From the NCBI RefSeq assembly GCF_019711495.1, contig NZ_JAIGNM010000001.1, forward strand, positions 434,001-498,000: a stretch of 64,000 bases of DNA. Direction: 5' to 3'. Under the pieces are notes generated by a model. That model did no database searches and was not told the origin of the DNA. It saw nothing but the letters and a program-made list of their open reading frames with translations. Both the position numbers and the translations under genes were made by a program. Within the stretch, counting starts at the first letter, position 1, and every line of letters begins with the position of its first letter. The DNA is from Qipengyuania xiamenensis. Its GTDB lineage: Bacteria > Pseudomonadota > Alphaproteobacteria > Sphingomonadales > Sphingomonadaceae. This document shows positions 1-12,495 of this stretch, one piece after another.

Positions 1-1119
1 GAGCTCGTTCTTCGAACCCTTGAACTTCTCGAAAGCGAAGCGCGGGATCTTGGTTACGACATAGTCGATGGTCGGTTCGAAGCTTGCCGGCGTCGCGCCG
101 GTGATCTCGTTCTGGATTTCGTCGAGCGTGTAGCCGACAGCGAGCTTCGCCGCGACGCGCGCGATGGGGAAGCCGGTCGCCTTCGATGCGAGCGCCGAAG
201 ACCGCGAGACACGCGGGTTCATCTCGATGACGATGAGGCGGCCATCCTTAGGATTGACTGCGAACTGTACGTTCGAACCGCCTGTTTCCACGCCGATTTC
301 ACGCAGCACCTCGATCGAGGCGGTGCGCATGATCTGATATTCCTTGTCGGTCAGCGTCAGCGCCGGTGCAACCGTGATGGAGTCGCCGGTATGCACGCCC
401 ATCGGATCGACGTTCTCGATCGAACAAATGATGATGCAATTGTCTTTGCGGTCGCGCACCACCTCCATCTCGTATTCCTTCCAGCCGAGGAGCGATTCCT
501 CGATCAGGACCTCGGTGGTGGGCGATGCGTCGAGGCCTTCGCGAACGATACGCTCGAACTCGGCCTTGTTGTAGGCGATGCCGCCGCCGGTTCCACCAAG
601 CGTGAAGCTGGGGCGGATGATGGCAGGCAGGCCCGTGCGCTCGAGCACGGCATAGGCTTCCTCGACCGTGTTCGCGACACCACTGCGCGCGCTTTCCAGG
701 CCGATAGCATCCATAGCCTCGCGGAAACGCTGGCGGTTTTCGGCCTTGTCGATGGCATCGGCATCTGCGCCGATCATCTGCACGCCGAACTTCTCGAGCG
801 TGCCGTCATTGAACAGCGACAGGGCGCAGTTCAGCGCCGTCTGCCCGCCCATCGTCGGCAGGACCGCGTCGGGCCGTTCCTTTTCGATAATCTTGGCGAC
901 GATCTCGGGTGTGATCGGCTCGACATAGGTCGCGTCGGCCATTTCCGGATCGGTCATGATCGTGGCGGGGTTCGAGTTCACCAGGATGACCCGATACCCC
1001 TCTTCCTTCAGCGCCTTGATCGCCTGCGTGCCGGAATAGTCGAATTCGCACGCCTGGCCGATAATGATCGGGCCGGCGCCGATTACGAGGATCGAGGAAA
1101 TGTCTGTGCGTTTGGGCAT
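1..1119 (-). CDS. carB: Carbamoyl-phosphate synthase large subunit, N-terminal part (runs off left edge)
   Basis: The reading frame is open from an ATG at 1119 to the left edge, giving 373 codons of a protein that is usually about 1,070-1,110 residues. Translation begins [18 protein letters not shown], the classic CarB start, with the nucleotide-binding loop of the first ATP-grasp half. Further in are the family strings [20 protein letters not shown] and [18 protein letters not shown]. It makes carbamoyl phosphate from bicarbonate, ATP and CarA-delivered ammonia for pyrimidine and arginine synthesis. It lies downstream of carA, separated from it by a small lipoprotein gene. The stop codon and the allosteric C-terminal domain are outside the window. 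Confidence 0.95.
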   Translation of the reverse strand, partial: MPKRTDISSILVIGAGPIIIGQACEFDYSGTQAIKALKEEGYRVILVNSNPATIMTDPEMADATYVEPITPEIVAKIIEKERPDAVLPTMGGQTALNCALSLFNDGTLEKFGVQMIGADADAIDKAENRQRFREAMDAIGLESARSGVANTVEEAYAVLERTGLPAIIRPSFTLGGTGGGIAYNKAEFERIVREGLDASPTTEVLIEESLLGWKEYEMEVVRDRKDNCIIICSIENVDPMGVHTGDSITVAPALTLTDKEYQIMRTASIEVLREIGVETGGSNVQFAVNPKDGRLIVIEMNPRVSRSSALASKATGFPIARVAAKLAVGYTLDEIQNEITGATPASFEPTIDYVVTKIPRFAFEKFKGSKNEL

Positions 1120-1131
1120 GGGAGCTTTCGT

Positions 1132-1626
1132 CTATGATCCGCTGATCGCTGCGCGCTGGCTGTCGGTGGAGAAATACTTGCCGTCGAATCCGGCGGTGAT
1201 GTTGGTCCGGACCTCGTCCGGGATGCGGCACTTGGCCGCCACTTTTCCGACGACGCTATCGATCCGGTCGCGCACGGTCATGATCTGGCCGCTCTCGTCA
1301 TCGATAGGCGTGAAGCTTTCCTCGGCCATCTCGTTCCCCTCGCCGTTCATGCAGGGAAACACCGAGGCGCGCACCGTAGCGCGCGGGCCATTCGAGCCCG
1401 GTGCAAGCGAGTAAGCGAGTGTCAGCTGGTTCAGCTGGCGCTTCAGCTGGAAGGCGCCGTTATCGTCGGTGCCGACAGTCCAGCCGGTATCGACCTGAGG
1501 GACTGCTGCAGGACCTGCCTCGCCATTTGCTGCCTGCGATGCAGTATCGGAACTACCGCAGGCTACGAGCGACAAAGCCAGTACCGCCGCCACGACCGCT
1601 GAATGCGTGTGCTTGAAAGTGGTCAT
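1132..1626 (-). CDS. Small putative lipoprotein inserted between carA and carB
   Basis: This 164-residue protein starts MTTFKHTHS, then has a hydrophobic stretch ending LSLVAC at residue 23, a plausible lipobox for lipid-anchored export. After a Ser/Ala/Gly-rich linker, the C-terminal part has two cysteines (FPCMNG and AKCRIP) that could form a disulfide. The start ATG shares one base with the carA stop (TGATG), so translation is probably coupled. It ends 12 bases before the carB start. I do not recognise a family; the function is unknown. Its position inside the car operon means it is co-transcribed with pyrimidine/arginine genes, which does not by itself indicate a role there. Confidence 0.8.
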   Translation of the reverse strand: MTTFKHTHSAVVAAVLALSLVACGSSDTASQAANGEAGPAAVPQVDTGWTVGTDDNGAFQLKRQLNQLTLAYSLAPGSNGPRATVRASVFPCMNGEGNEMAEESFTPIDDESGQIMTVRDRIDSVVGKVAAKCRIPDEVRTNITAGFDGKYFSTDSQRAAISGS

Positions 1627-2801
1627 CAGAGCATCCCCACGAATTTTTCGAACAGGTAGAAACTGTCCTGCGGCCCGGGGCTTGCCTCGGGGTGGTATTG
1701 AACTCCGAACGCCTTCTTGCCCCTGATCGTGATCCCGCAATTGGTGCCGTCGAAGAGTGAAACGTGGGTCTGTTCGACCGTTTCGGGCAGCGTTTCGACA
1801 TCGATGGCGAATCCGTGGTTCATGCTGGTGATCTCGACGAGGCCGGTGCTCTCGCCCCACCCTTCCCCGACGCGCTGGACGGGGTGGTTGGCGCCGCGAT
1901 GACCTTGGAACATCTTGGCGGTCTTCGCGCCAGCCGCGAGGCCGAGCATCTGGTGGCCGAGGCAGATGCCGAACAGCGGGATATCGCGTTCGAGCAGGCC
2001 CTGGATGACCGGGACGGCGTATTCGCCAGTGGCAGCCGGATCGCCGGGACCGTTCGACAGGAAAACCCCGTCGGGCTGCAGCGCGAGGATATCCTCGAGA
2101 CTGGTACGCGCTGGCACGACCGTGACCTTCGCGCCGGCCCTCACGAGGTTGCGGAAGATGTTGTCCTTGGCGCCATAGTCGATTGCCACGACATGGGGCT
2201 TGGCATTGTCGGCCTCTGCATAGCCGGTACCCAGCTGCCAGTAGCCGCCCTTCCAGTCCTCGCGGTCGTCGCGGGTGACGCCGGGCACGAGGTCGAGGCC
2301 TTCGAGCCCGCTCCACTCCGCCGCCTGCTTCTTCAGCGCCTTCAGGTCGAACTGGCCGCGCGGATTGTGCGCGATCACGGCATTGGGAGCGCCCTGCGCC
2401 CTGATACGGCGGGTAAGCGCACGGGTATCGACCCCCGAAAGGCCGATCTTGCCATGCTTCGCACACCATTCGACGAACTCGTCGCGGGCGCGGAAATTCG
2501 AATGACGGGTCACGTCCTGCCGCACGATCAGGCCGACAGCGCCCAGGCCGCGGCTCTCCACGTCTTCCTCGTTCGCGCCGACATTGCCGATATGCGGGAA
2601 GGTGAAGGTGACGATCTGGCTGTCATATGAGGGATCGGTCATCACCTCCTGGTAGCCGGTCATGGCGGTATTGAAGCAGACCTCGCCCACCGCGGAACCG
2701 GTGGCGCCGAAGCCTTTGCCCCAGATGCAGGTGCCATCTGCGAGGACGATGACTCCCGTCGCGTCTTTGGGTTGCGCGTGCGAGAATGCGGACAGGGCCA
2801 T
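1626..2801 (-). CDS. carA: Carbamoyl-phosphate synthase small subunit (glutamine amidotransferase)
   Basis: The 391-residue length fits the family. The N-terminal CPSase small domain has the string EVCFNTAMTGYQEVMTDPSY. The class I glutaminase domain follows, with nucleophile Cys280 in FGICLGHQ and the catalytic His370/Glu372 in VQYHPEASPGP. It hydrolyses glutamine and passes ammonia to CarB. It is first in a minus-strand operon carA-lipoprotein-carB. Its start is 163 bases from the divergently transcribed yqeY-like gene, so the promoter should lie between them; I saw no convincing -35/-10 pair and no recognisable leader peptide. Confidence 0.96.
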   Translation of the reverse strand: MALSAFSHAQPKDATGVIVLADGTCIWGKGFGATGSAVGEVCFNTAMTGYQEVMTDPSYDSQIVTFTFPHIGNVGANEEDVESRGLGAVGLIVRQDVTRHSNFRARDEFVEWCAKHGKIGLSGVDTRALTRRIRAQGAPNAVIAHNPRGQFDLKALKKQAAEWSGLEGLDLVPGVTRDDREDWKGGYWQLGTGYAEADNAKPHVVAIDYGAKDNIFRNLVRAGAKVTVVPARTSLEDILALQPDGVFLSNGPGDPAATGEYAVPVIQGLLERDIPLFGICLGHQMLGLAAGAKTAKMFQGHRGANHPVQRVGEGWGESTGLVEITSMNHGFAIDVETLPETVEQTHVSLFDGTNCGITIRGKKAFGVQYHPEASPGPQDSFYLFEKFVGML

Positions 2802-2964
2802 GGGCGCTCCGGGTCAGGGGGTTTCCAGCGATGTGTGCTAAGTCCCAGCCGCTAGGGCGCGCAGCGATTCCCGTCAAGCCGCGTTTGGGCGGAACACTTG
2901 GCTTTATGCCAGCTTGTTCTAAATGAGACGCGAACCATCCACAGTTTAACGAAAAAGAGAACCG

Positions 2965-3417
2965 ATGCTCCGCGATAAGATCCAGTCCGAAACCGTCACC
3001 GCCATGAAAGCGAAAGACAAGGAGCGCACGGCCGCGCTTCGCCTGATCGGCGCCAAGATCAAGGATCGCGACATCGAACTGCGCACCGCCGACAAGAAGC
3101 CCGAGGACGACGAGCTCGTCACCGACGTGCTGATGAAGATGGCCAAGCAGCGCAAGGAATCGATCGCCATGTATGAAGATGGCGGACGTCAGGAGCTCGC
3201 CGACAAGGAAAAGGCCGAACTCGCCGTCATCGAGGAATTCCTGCCCCAGCAGATGAGCGAGGAAGAAACCCGCGCCGCCATCGCGCAGATCAAGGCCGAC
3301 ACGGGTGCCGAGGGCATGAAGGACATGGGCAAGGTCATGGGCGAACTGAAAGCCCGCCATGGCGCCACGCTCGACATGACCAAGGCCAGCGGCCTCGTGA
3401 AGGAAGCTCTTTCGTGA
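2965..3417 (+). CDS. GatB/YqeY domain protein
   Basis: This 150-residue protein matches the stand-alone YqeY family, which resembles the tRNA-binding tail domain of the amidotransferase subunit GatB. Typical strings are MLRDKIQSETVTAMKAKDKERTAALRLIGAKI near the start (only partly quoted here as a motif), IEEFLPQQMSEEE in the middle and GKVMGELKARHG near the end. The molecular role of stand-alone YqeY proteins is not established. Here it lies directly upstream of a lipoprotein gene (4-base GTGA overlap) and dnaG, a neighbourhood known for this family in alphaproteobacteria. Confidence 0.9.
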   Translation: MLRDKIQSETVTAMKAKDKERTAALRLIGAKIKDRDIELRTADKKPEDDELVTDVLMKMAKQRKESIAMYEDGGRQELADKEKAELAVIEEFLPQQMSEEETRAAIAQIKADTGAEGMKDMGKVMGELKARHGATLDMTKASGLVKEALS

Positions 3418-4100
3418 GGAAGCTGCTGCTGATCGCGCCGCTTGCGCTCGCCGCGTGTTCGCAGGGCGAGCCGGAACCGAAGCCTACGCCGACACCCACG
3501 GTGGCCCAGCCGCGTACGCTGGCTGCAGCCGATCTCGACATGGAAGCGCTCGGGGCGAAAATCGTCGGCCCTCAAGGCCCCGAAGTCGAGACCGTGCTGA
3601 GCGCCGGCAACCGGGAAATCGGCAAGATGGTGAGCTTTGTCGCCTGCCCTGCCGACGTGACCGAGTGCAAACCTGGCGAGATGCCGGAAGGCACCATCTA
3701 CACCTATGTGCACCAGGTCACGCTCGCGGATGATTTCGTACAGGCCGAGCAGCCCACCGATGGTCCCGAGGTTGTCGAAAGCCCGCCGACCCTTTTCCGC
3801 ATGACGGAGCAGGCGCACGGCTTCACCCGTGCGGTCGGCTATTCGACCGAGCAGGCGGTGGAAGCTCTCGGCGGTGAAGATGCGATCTCGATCACCAGCG
3901 ACGACGGCAGGATCATCTGGCGCGTCGTCGAAGGCGATGGCTGGAAGCCGGGCACGACGATCAGCTTCTGGTGGCAGTCCACCCTTCCCCCGGCAGGTCC
4001 GGCGGACGCCTACCTGCTGGAAATCGAAGGCAATCAGGCTGTCGCGCGAGGCCCCTTTCCCGCCGAGGAAAATCCGGTAGCGGAGACGCCCGCAAGCTAG
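3414..4100 (+). CDS. Putative lipoprotein of unknown function
   Basis: Starts at GTG 3414, overlapping the upstream stop by four bases (GTGA). The 228-residue product has a short signal, MRKLLLIAPLALAAC, with the lipobox cysteine at residue 15, followed by a Pro/Thr-rich linker (PEPKPTPTPTV). The remainder is a soluble domain with a cysteine pair around residues 81-87. No family is recognised. It probably sits in an outer or inner membrane leaflet facing the periplasm. It is likely co-transcribed with the YqeY gene and possibly dnaG, whose start is 32 bases downstream. Confidence 0.8.
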   Translation: MRKLLLIAPLALAACSQGEPEPKPTPTPTVAQPRTLAAADLDMEALGAKIVGPQGPEVETVLSAGNREIGKMVSFVACPADVTECKPGEMPEGTIYTYVHQVTLADDFVQAEQPTDGPEVVESPPTLFRMTEQAHGFTRAVGYSTEQAVEALGGEDAISITSDDGRIIWRVVEGDGWKPGTTISFWWQSTLPPAGPADAYLLEIEGNQAVARGPFPAEENPVAETPAS

Positions 4101-4132
4101 CGGTTTGGCGCGGCTCGCGGTAGGGACGCGAC

Positions 4133-6019
4133 ATGGCCCTTTCACCCCAATGGCTGGACGAATTGCGCATGCGGACCACGCTGTCCGCAGTGATCGGCCG
4201 TACCGTGCGCCTCACCAAGGCGGGGCGTGAGTTCAAGGCTTGTTGCCCCTTCCACAACGAAAAGACGCCCAGTTTCTACGTCAATGACGAGAAGGGCTTC
4301 TACCATTGTTTCGGTTGCGAGGCCCATGGTGACGCGATCCGCTGGCTGACCGACCAGCGCGGGATGCCGTTCATGGATGCGGTGAAGGAACTGGCGGCGG
4401 AGGCCGGGATGGAAGTCCCTGCCCCCGATCCGCGCGCTGCCGAACGTGCGGAAAAACGCGCCAGCCTCCACGACGTCACGGCAGCGGCGCAGCAATGGTA
4501 CGTGGACGAACTCGGCTCCGCTGAAGGTGCGGAAGCGCGAGCATACCTGAAGCGGCGCGGGTTTTCGGCAGGCGTCGTCAGGGAGTTCGGTTTCGGGTTC
4601 GCTCCGTCCGATCGCCAGGCGCTCAAGCGGGCCCTGTCGAAATTCGACGAATCCATGCTCATCGAGGCCGGGATGCGGATCGATGTCGAGGACAAGGATC
4701 CTTACGACAGGTTCCGCGGGCGCCTGATGCTGCCCATCCAGGATACGCGCGGGCGGGTCATCGCCTTTGGCGGTCGTATCCTTGATGATGACGCCTACGG
4801 GCCGAAATATCTCAACAGCCCCGATACGCCGCTCTTCGACAAGGGCCGCACGCTCTACAACCTGCACCGCGCCGCACCAGCTGCGCGCCAGAGCGGGCGG
4901 ATCATCGTCGTCGAAGGCTATATGGATGCCATCGCACTTGCCAATGCAGGCATCGCGGAAGCGGTCGCTCCCCTTGGAACCGCCCTTACCGAAAACCAGA
5001 TCGAGCTGCTCTGGCGACAGGTCGAGCGTCCCATCCTGTGCTTCGACGGGGACAATGCCGGCCAGCGTGCAGCCATGCGCGCGATCGGCCGTGTCCTGCC
5101 GATGCTGCGCCCCGGGCACTCCCTGTCGATTGTTCGGATGCCCGCCGGAATGGATCCCGATGACCTGATCCGCGACAAGGGTGTCGGGGCGATGGAGGAA
5201 TTGCTTTCAAACCCTGCCAGCCTGCTCGACACGCTCTGGGCATTCGAGCGCGACGCCCTTCCCCTCAATTCGCCCGAAGAGAAAGCGGGCCTCAAGGAGC
5301 GCTTGCTGGCCCATGTCGATACGATCCAGCACCCCGACATTCGGGCGCTCTACAAGAAGGAACTGCTCGAACGGTTCTCCGCCTACGCATTTCCGCCTCG
5401 CGAGTTCAAACCGCGGGGCGAATGGAAGAAGGGCGGCTTCAACGCCGCGCCCCCTCGCCTCTCGCCCGAAACCGCTGCCCGCTTGAAGCACGCCATGTCC
5501 GGCGGTTCTCGCGATGCTCTTGCCGTGGCCGTCATCCATGGATTGCTACGGTTTCCGCACGAGATCGTGCGCCACGAGGAAGCCCTGTCCCGCTTCGCGG
5601 CGCGTGACCCGAAAGTCGGCCCTGCGATAGATTCGTTGATTGCCGCTGCGGAAACGCTTGATTCGCGCGCCGAATCGCCCATATCCCTCCCAGAAGGCCT
5701 ACCCGCCCCACCGGCAACCACCTATTTCGCCTTTCTCGATAAAGGCACAGACCCGGTTGATGCGCGCGAGGATCTGGCTGAAGCCGTGTCGTTGCTGGTC
5801 GAAAGGCCGGCGCTTGAAGCCGCGCTTGCAGAAGCGACCGCGCGTTTCGAAACCGACCCCGAAGGAGCTTTCGCCGATCAACAGCGTTTGTTGAAGCGGA
5901 AGCTGGAATTCGAGGCGCGACTCGGCCAGATGGCAAGCCGAAAGGCCGCTTCGCCGGCCAATAGAGAATCAGATACCGCGCGGAGCGAAGTCTCCGACAG
6001 CGCAGAGAATATGGACTGA
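4133..6019 (+). CDS. dnaG: DNA primase
   Basis: This 628-residue protein has the three-part DnaG layout. The N-terminal zinc ribbon has ligands Cys38, His41, Cys59 and Cys62 (CPFH ... CFGC). A TOPRIM catalytic core carries EGYMDAIALA near residue 260 and the acidic motif CFDGDNAGQRA near residue 304. A helicase-binding C-terminal region follows. It makes RNA primers at the replication fork. The rpoD gene starts nine bases after its stop, the ancient macromolecular-synthesis gene pairing. Confidence 0.97.
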   Translation: MALSPQWLDELRMRTTLSAVIGRTVRLTKAGREFKACCPFHNEKTPSFYVNDEKGFYHCFGCEAHGDAIRWLTDQRGMPFMDAVKELAAEAGMEVPAPDPRAAERAEKRASLHDVTAAAQQWYVDELGSAEGAEARAYLKRRGFSAGVVREFGFGFAPSDRQALKRALSKFDESMLIEAGMRIDVEDKDPYDRFRGRLMLPIQDTRGRVIAFGGRILDDDAYGPKYLNSPDTPLFDKGRTLYNLHRAAPAARQSGRIIVVEGYMDAIALANAGIAEAVAPLGTALTENQIELLWRQVERPILCFDGDNAGQRAAMRAIGRVLPMLRPGHSLSIVRMPAGMDPDDLIRDKGVGAMEELLSNPASLLDTLWAFERDALPLNSPEEKAGLKERLLAHVDTIQHPDIRALYKKELLERFSAYAFPPREFKPRGEWKKGGFNAAPPRLSPETAARLKHAMSGGSRDALAVAVIHGLLRFPHEIVRHEEALSRFAARDPKVGPAIDSLIAAAETLDSRAESPISLPEGLPAPPATTYFAFLDKGTDPVDAREDLAEAVSLLVERPALEAALAEATARFETDPEGAFADQQRLLKRKLEFEARLGQMASRKAASPANRESDTARSEVSDSAENMD

Positions 6020-6028
6020 CCCCAGTTT

Positions 6029-8035
<2,007 letters not shown>

Positions 8036-8044
8036 CGATGAATT

Positions 8045-8080
8045 GGGGCCGGTTGGGACACTTCCTGGCCGGCCTCCTTT
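8045..8080 (+). terminator. Possible terminator after rpoD
   Basis: GGCCGG at 8047-8052 can pair with CCGGCC at 8069-8074 across a 16-base loop, followed by a pyrimidine-rich stretch (TCCTTTCC). The U-tract is poor, so this is only a weak intrinsic terminator candidate. It sits between the convergent rpoD and lipoprotein genes and could serve both. Confidence 0.4.
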
Positions 8081-8087
8081 CCTCGAC

Positions 8088-8528
8088 TCAGATCGCTGGG
8101 TCCGCCAGCTTTCCTGTCACGACCTGATAGCCTTGCACTCCGCCAATGGGCGGCATGGCGATCTTCATTTCGAAACTATCGCTGCGGTACCAACCTGAAA
8201 CGGTCTGCGAGTGTGCCGGAAACGGTGCCACTGCCCCCTGATCGAGATGGCCCGAAATTTCGCCGTCCTCGAAAGTGACGTTCGCTGCCTTTGCTCCGTG
8301 ATAGAACTCGGAGAAAAAGACGGCTTTTGGAGATGCCGATGCGAGATCCTGCGGGATCGTGACGGTATCGGTCATTTCCCCTGCCCGAACACCCGGAGTA
8401 TCTCCTTCGAGCCACGCCTGGAGTTCCCAATCTCCCGGCTGGAAGGAATGCGGATCACTCCCGCAGGCAGAAAGCATGGCAATCGCTCCAAGAAGGGCGG
8501 CGGCGGATTGGAACCGTTTCACCTTCAC
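8088..8528 (-). CDS. Small putative lipoprotein, DUF3617-like
   Basis: The 146-residue protein has a signal peptide ending AMLSAC with lipobox cysteine 22. The mature part begins with a PGDWELQAW-type string like that which opens DUF3617 proteins, small periplasmic proteins common in sphingomonads whose function is unknown. The family call is by resemblance only. It is transcribed toward rpoD and stands alone; 23 bases separate it from the upstream EAL gene on the same strand, so the two may be co-transcribed. Confidence 0.65.
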   Translation of the reverse strand: MKVKRFQSAAALLGAIAMLSACGSDPHSFQPGDWELQAWLEGDTPGVRAGEMTDTVTIPQDLASASPKAVFFSEFYHGAKAANVTFEDGEISGHLDQGAVAPFPAHSQTVSGWYRSDSFEMKIAMPPIGGVQGYQVVTGKLADPAI

Positions 8529-8551
8529 ATCTCCGATAACAAGGCGACTTC

Positions 8552-9787
8552 TCAGCCCTTTTTCAGATATTTGGCTGCTTCCTCGACCGGCATGGGCTTC
8601 GCGTAGAAGAAGCCCTGACCGTATTCGACACCCAACCGGCGCAGGACCTCGGCCTCTTCCTCGTATTCGATGCCCTCGGCGATCAGTTTCGAGCCGATTG
8701 CCTCGGCGAACTTCACCATCGCACCCACGAGAGCGCAGCGCGCCACGTCCTTGTGGATGTCGCGCGTCAGCGTCATGTCGAGCTTCAGAAGGTCGGGTGC
8801 GAGATCCACAAGATGGCGCATGCCCGCATAGCCCGAGCCGACGTCGTCGATGGCAATCTTTGCTCGTTTGCGGATCGGTTCGAGAGCGGCCTTGAGGGCC
8901 GCAAAGTCCTCGACCTGTTGATGCTCGGTGAGTTCGATGACGAGATTAGTCTCGCCCGCCTTGTCGAGGATCGCTCCCAAAGCGCCCGACATCACGGCCT
9001 CCGGCGACACGTTGACCGACAGATAGGAATCCTGGGGCACCTTCCGCATGCTCTCGAGCGCGCATTCGACGGCCAGCAATTCCAGCTCCACTCCGCGGCC
9101 GATCTCGGCGGCTTCGTCAAACCACTTGTCCGGCCCGCGCATCATCGCATCGGGGAAGCGAGCGAGGCACTCCGCACCAACCGGCTTGCCCGTCTTGATC
9201 TCGTGAATCGGCTGCTGGACGATTTGCATGGCCTTGTCTTCAACCAGCTTCGTGATGCGGGCATCGATCCGGGAATGGCGATAATCGCTGTCGAGATTTG
9301 ATTCGATCTGCTCGACCGCCAGCGCGGCAAAGGCCTTGAGCACGCCGAGATCACGCTCCGTCATTGTGCGATCGGCCGTGCGGCTGAGGCAGCAGAAACT
9401 GCCGTACAGCGTGCCGTCCGACAGGCGGAGCGGCGTGTTCAGATGACAGCCGACTGGCAGGAAATGGGTAATTGCAATGTCCTGCGTGAAGGGAAAATCG
9501 GCCGGATCCTGAATCAGTTCTGGCAGGCGCCCCTCGGCAATATGCCAGCAATAGCTGTTTTCGCGCGGGTCGCGGAAACCTGGCCCCATCGGCAGTTCGA
9601 TATCTGCATCGATATGGGTGAGTTCCTTCTCGCCGTCCTCGACATAGCGTGAAGCAAAGGCGATTTCGGTACCCAGATGGGTACGCACCGCATGCAGGAT
9701 GCGGTCGATCGAGCCTCCACGCATGGGTTCACGGGCGACTCCCGGGGCAATCGCAGGGGCAAGCGATGGTTGCGCAGACATATCCAT
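8552..9787 (-). CDS. GAF-EAL domain protein, likely cyclic-di-GMP phosphodiesterase
   Basis: The 411-residue protein has a GAF-like sensor domain (about residues 25-165) with several cysteines (Cys80, 114, 132, 133), then an EAL domain (about 180-408). The EAL signature is ECLARF instead of EALLR, but the catalytic glutamate is kept (Glu206). Other catalytic and metal residues also appear: Asn259, Glu285, Asp314-Asp315, Lys335, Glu371 and Gln391. This suggests hydrolysis of c-di-GMP under control of the GAF domain. It has no membrane segment. The gene diverges from rpiB. Confidence 0.88.
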   Translation of the reverse strand: MDMSAQPSLAPAIAPGVAREPMRGGSIDRILHAVRTHLGTEIAFASRYVEDGEKELTHIDADIELPMGPGFRDPRENSYCWHIAEGRLPELIQDPADFPFTQDIAITHFLPVGCHLNTPLRLSDGTLYGSFCCLSRTADRTMTERDLGVLKAFAALAVEQIESNLDSDYRHSRIDARITKLVEDKAMQIVQQPIHEIKTGKPVGAECLARFPDAMMRGPDKWFDEAAEIGRGVELELLAVECALESMRKVPQDSYLSVNVSPEAVMSGALGAILDKAGETNLVIELTEHQQVEDFAALKAALEPIRKRAKIAIDDVGSGYAGMRHLVDLAPDLLKLDMTLTRDIHKDVARCALVGAMVKFAEAIGSKLIAEGIEYEEEAEVLRRLGVEYGQGFFYAKPMPVEEAAKYLKKG

Positions 9788-9909
9788 AGCCCCGCGTTAA
9801 CCTCGAAACGTTTAAAAATTGGACACCATAGGCAGCACTGGCCGGAATTCGTGTGCACGAGGGGGCAAACGGGGTGGAGAGAATCGCCCCGACGCCCTAT
9901 GTGCGCGGC

Positions 9910-10347
9910 ATGCGTATTGCCCTTGCTTCCGACCATGCCGCCATCGAGCTGAAAGCAGTTCTGCGCGACTGGCTTATCGAACAGGGTCACGAGGTCGCCG
10001 ACCTCGGGCCGGAGACCACCGACAGCGTCGATTATCCCGACTTCGGCTACAAGCTGGCCGGCGTCGTCGCAGATGGCACGGCCGAACGCGGTATCGCGCT
10101 GTGTGGCAGCGGCATCGGCATTTCGATGAGCGTGAACCGCAATCCCGCGGTGCGCTGCGCCCTGGTTTCCGAACCGCTTTCGGCAAGCCTGTGCCGCGAA
10201 CACAATGATGCGAACTGCATCGCGATGGGCGCGCGCCTGATCGGCGTGGACATGGCCAAGGCCTGCGTCACCGCCTTCCTCGAAACCGAATTCGCCGGCG
10301 GTCGCCACCAGCGCCGCGTCGACAAGCTCTCCAACCCGGAATTCTGA
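9910..10347 (+). CDS. rpiB: Ribose-5-phosphate isomerase B
   Basis: The ATG at 9910 gives a 145-residue protein starting [11 protein letters not shown], the exact RpiB start; an in-frame extension to 9853 would add 19 unrelated residues. The family residues are present: active-site Cys65 in LCGSGIGIS and the HNDANC motif. It interconverts ribose 5-phosphate and ribulose 5-phosphate, and related enzymes can act on other sugars. Two bases separate it from glyA, so they form an operon, a pairing also seen in other alphaproteobacteria. Confidence 0.93.
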   Translation: MRIALASDHAAIELKAVLRDWLIEQGHEVADLGPETTDSVDYPDFGYKLAGVVADGTAERGIALCGSGIGISMSVNRNPAVRCALVSEPLSASLCREHNDANCIAMGARLIGVDMAKACVTAFLETEFAGGRHQRRVDKLSNPEF

Positions 10348-10349
10348 TC

Positions 10350-11663
<1,314 letters not shown>

Positions 11664-11674
11664 GGAGAGCAATC

Positions 11675-11998
11675 ATGGGTAACATTCCAGACGACCGCGA
11701 ACCGACCGGCTATCGTCCGTCCGACGACGACCGCCCGACCGGTCGCGACGACGATTTCAACCGCAGCCGCGATGATGAACCGTCGAAGCCTGCATATGGC
11801 GATCACGACCTCGTCCCGGACGCGACTGCCGAGATCAAGGCGATGGCGAAGGAAGGGCTCAATCATCCCTCGACCAAGCCGGTGCTCACCGGTGCAGCCG
11901 TTGGCGCGATCGCGGGCGGCGTCCTGCCCGTCGTGACCTGGCCCATCGGCCTTATCGCCGGTGCGGGCTTCATGCTCTACAAGCGCCTGCGCCCCTGA
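11675..11998 (+). CDS. Small acidic-headed membrane protein of unknown function
   Basis: The ATG at 11675 is preceded by a good Shine-Dalgarno sequence (GAGGAGAG), which favours it over the upstream in-frame start inside glyA. The 107-residue product has a very hydrophilic, Asp/Arg-rich first half with repeated DDR/PTG units, and then one or two hydrophobic segments (about residues 70-102) with small residues, ending KRLRP. It is probably an inner-membrane protein with a disordered cytoplasmic head. I recognise no family. It sits between glyA and nrdR. Confidence 0.8.
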   Translation: MGNIPDDREPTGYRPSDDDRPTGRDDDFNRSRDDEPSKPAYGDHDLVPDATAEIKAMAKEGLNHPSTKPVLTGAAVGAIAGGVLPVVTWPIGLIAGAGFMLYKRLRP

Positions 11999-12012
11999 TT
12001 TACGGATAACCG

Positions 12013-12495
12013 ATGCGTTGCCCATTCTGTGCCCATGACGACAGTCAGGTAAAAGACTCTCGTCCGACCGAGGATTCCACCTCGATCCGCCGCCGCCGCC
12101 AGTGTTCGAAATGCGGCGCACGTTTCACCACTTTCGAGCGTGTGCAGTTGCGCGAAGTCACCGTCGTGAAATCTGGTGCGAACGGCAAGGAGGCGCGGCG
12201 CGAGGCGTTCGATCGCTCCAAGCTCGAACAGTCGATCTCGCTCGCCTGCCGCAAGCGCGATGTTGCACAGGAACAGATCGACCAGCTCGTCAGCGGCATC
12301 CAGCGTCAGGTCGAAACTGCCGGAGAGGCAGAAATCCCCTCCAAGCGCATCGGCGAACTGGTGATGGACGGCCTGCGCCAGCTCGACAGCGTCGCCTATA
12401 TCCGTTTCGCCAGCGTCTATCGCGACTTCAGCGAAGCCCGCGACTTCGAGGAATTCGCGAGCACCGTGCAGGAAGCCGCCAATGAGCAAGGCTGA
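12013..12495 (+). CDS. nrdR: Transcriptional repressor of ribonucleotide reductase genes
   Basis: The 160-residue protein opens with a zinc ribbon (Cys3-Pro-Phe-Cys6 and Cys31-Ser-Lys-Cys34), then an ATP-cone domain ([25 protein letters not shown] region). NrdR senses ATP/dATP and represses nrd operons by binding NrdR boxes. The coding end overlaps the start of trmJ by 14 bases. Confidence 0.96.
   Translation: MRCPFCAHDDSQVKDSRPTEDSTSIRRRRQCSKCGARFTTFERVQLREVTVVKSGANGKEARREAFDRSKLEQSISLACRKRDVAQEQIDQLVSGIQRQVETAGEAEIPSKRIGELVMDGLRQLDSVAYIRFASVYRDFSEARDFEEFASTVQEAANEQG

Noticed and set aside
391..1137. A 248-codon plus-strand frame opposite carB
   Set aside because: carB is certain on the minus strand; the opposite frame has no recognisable features.
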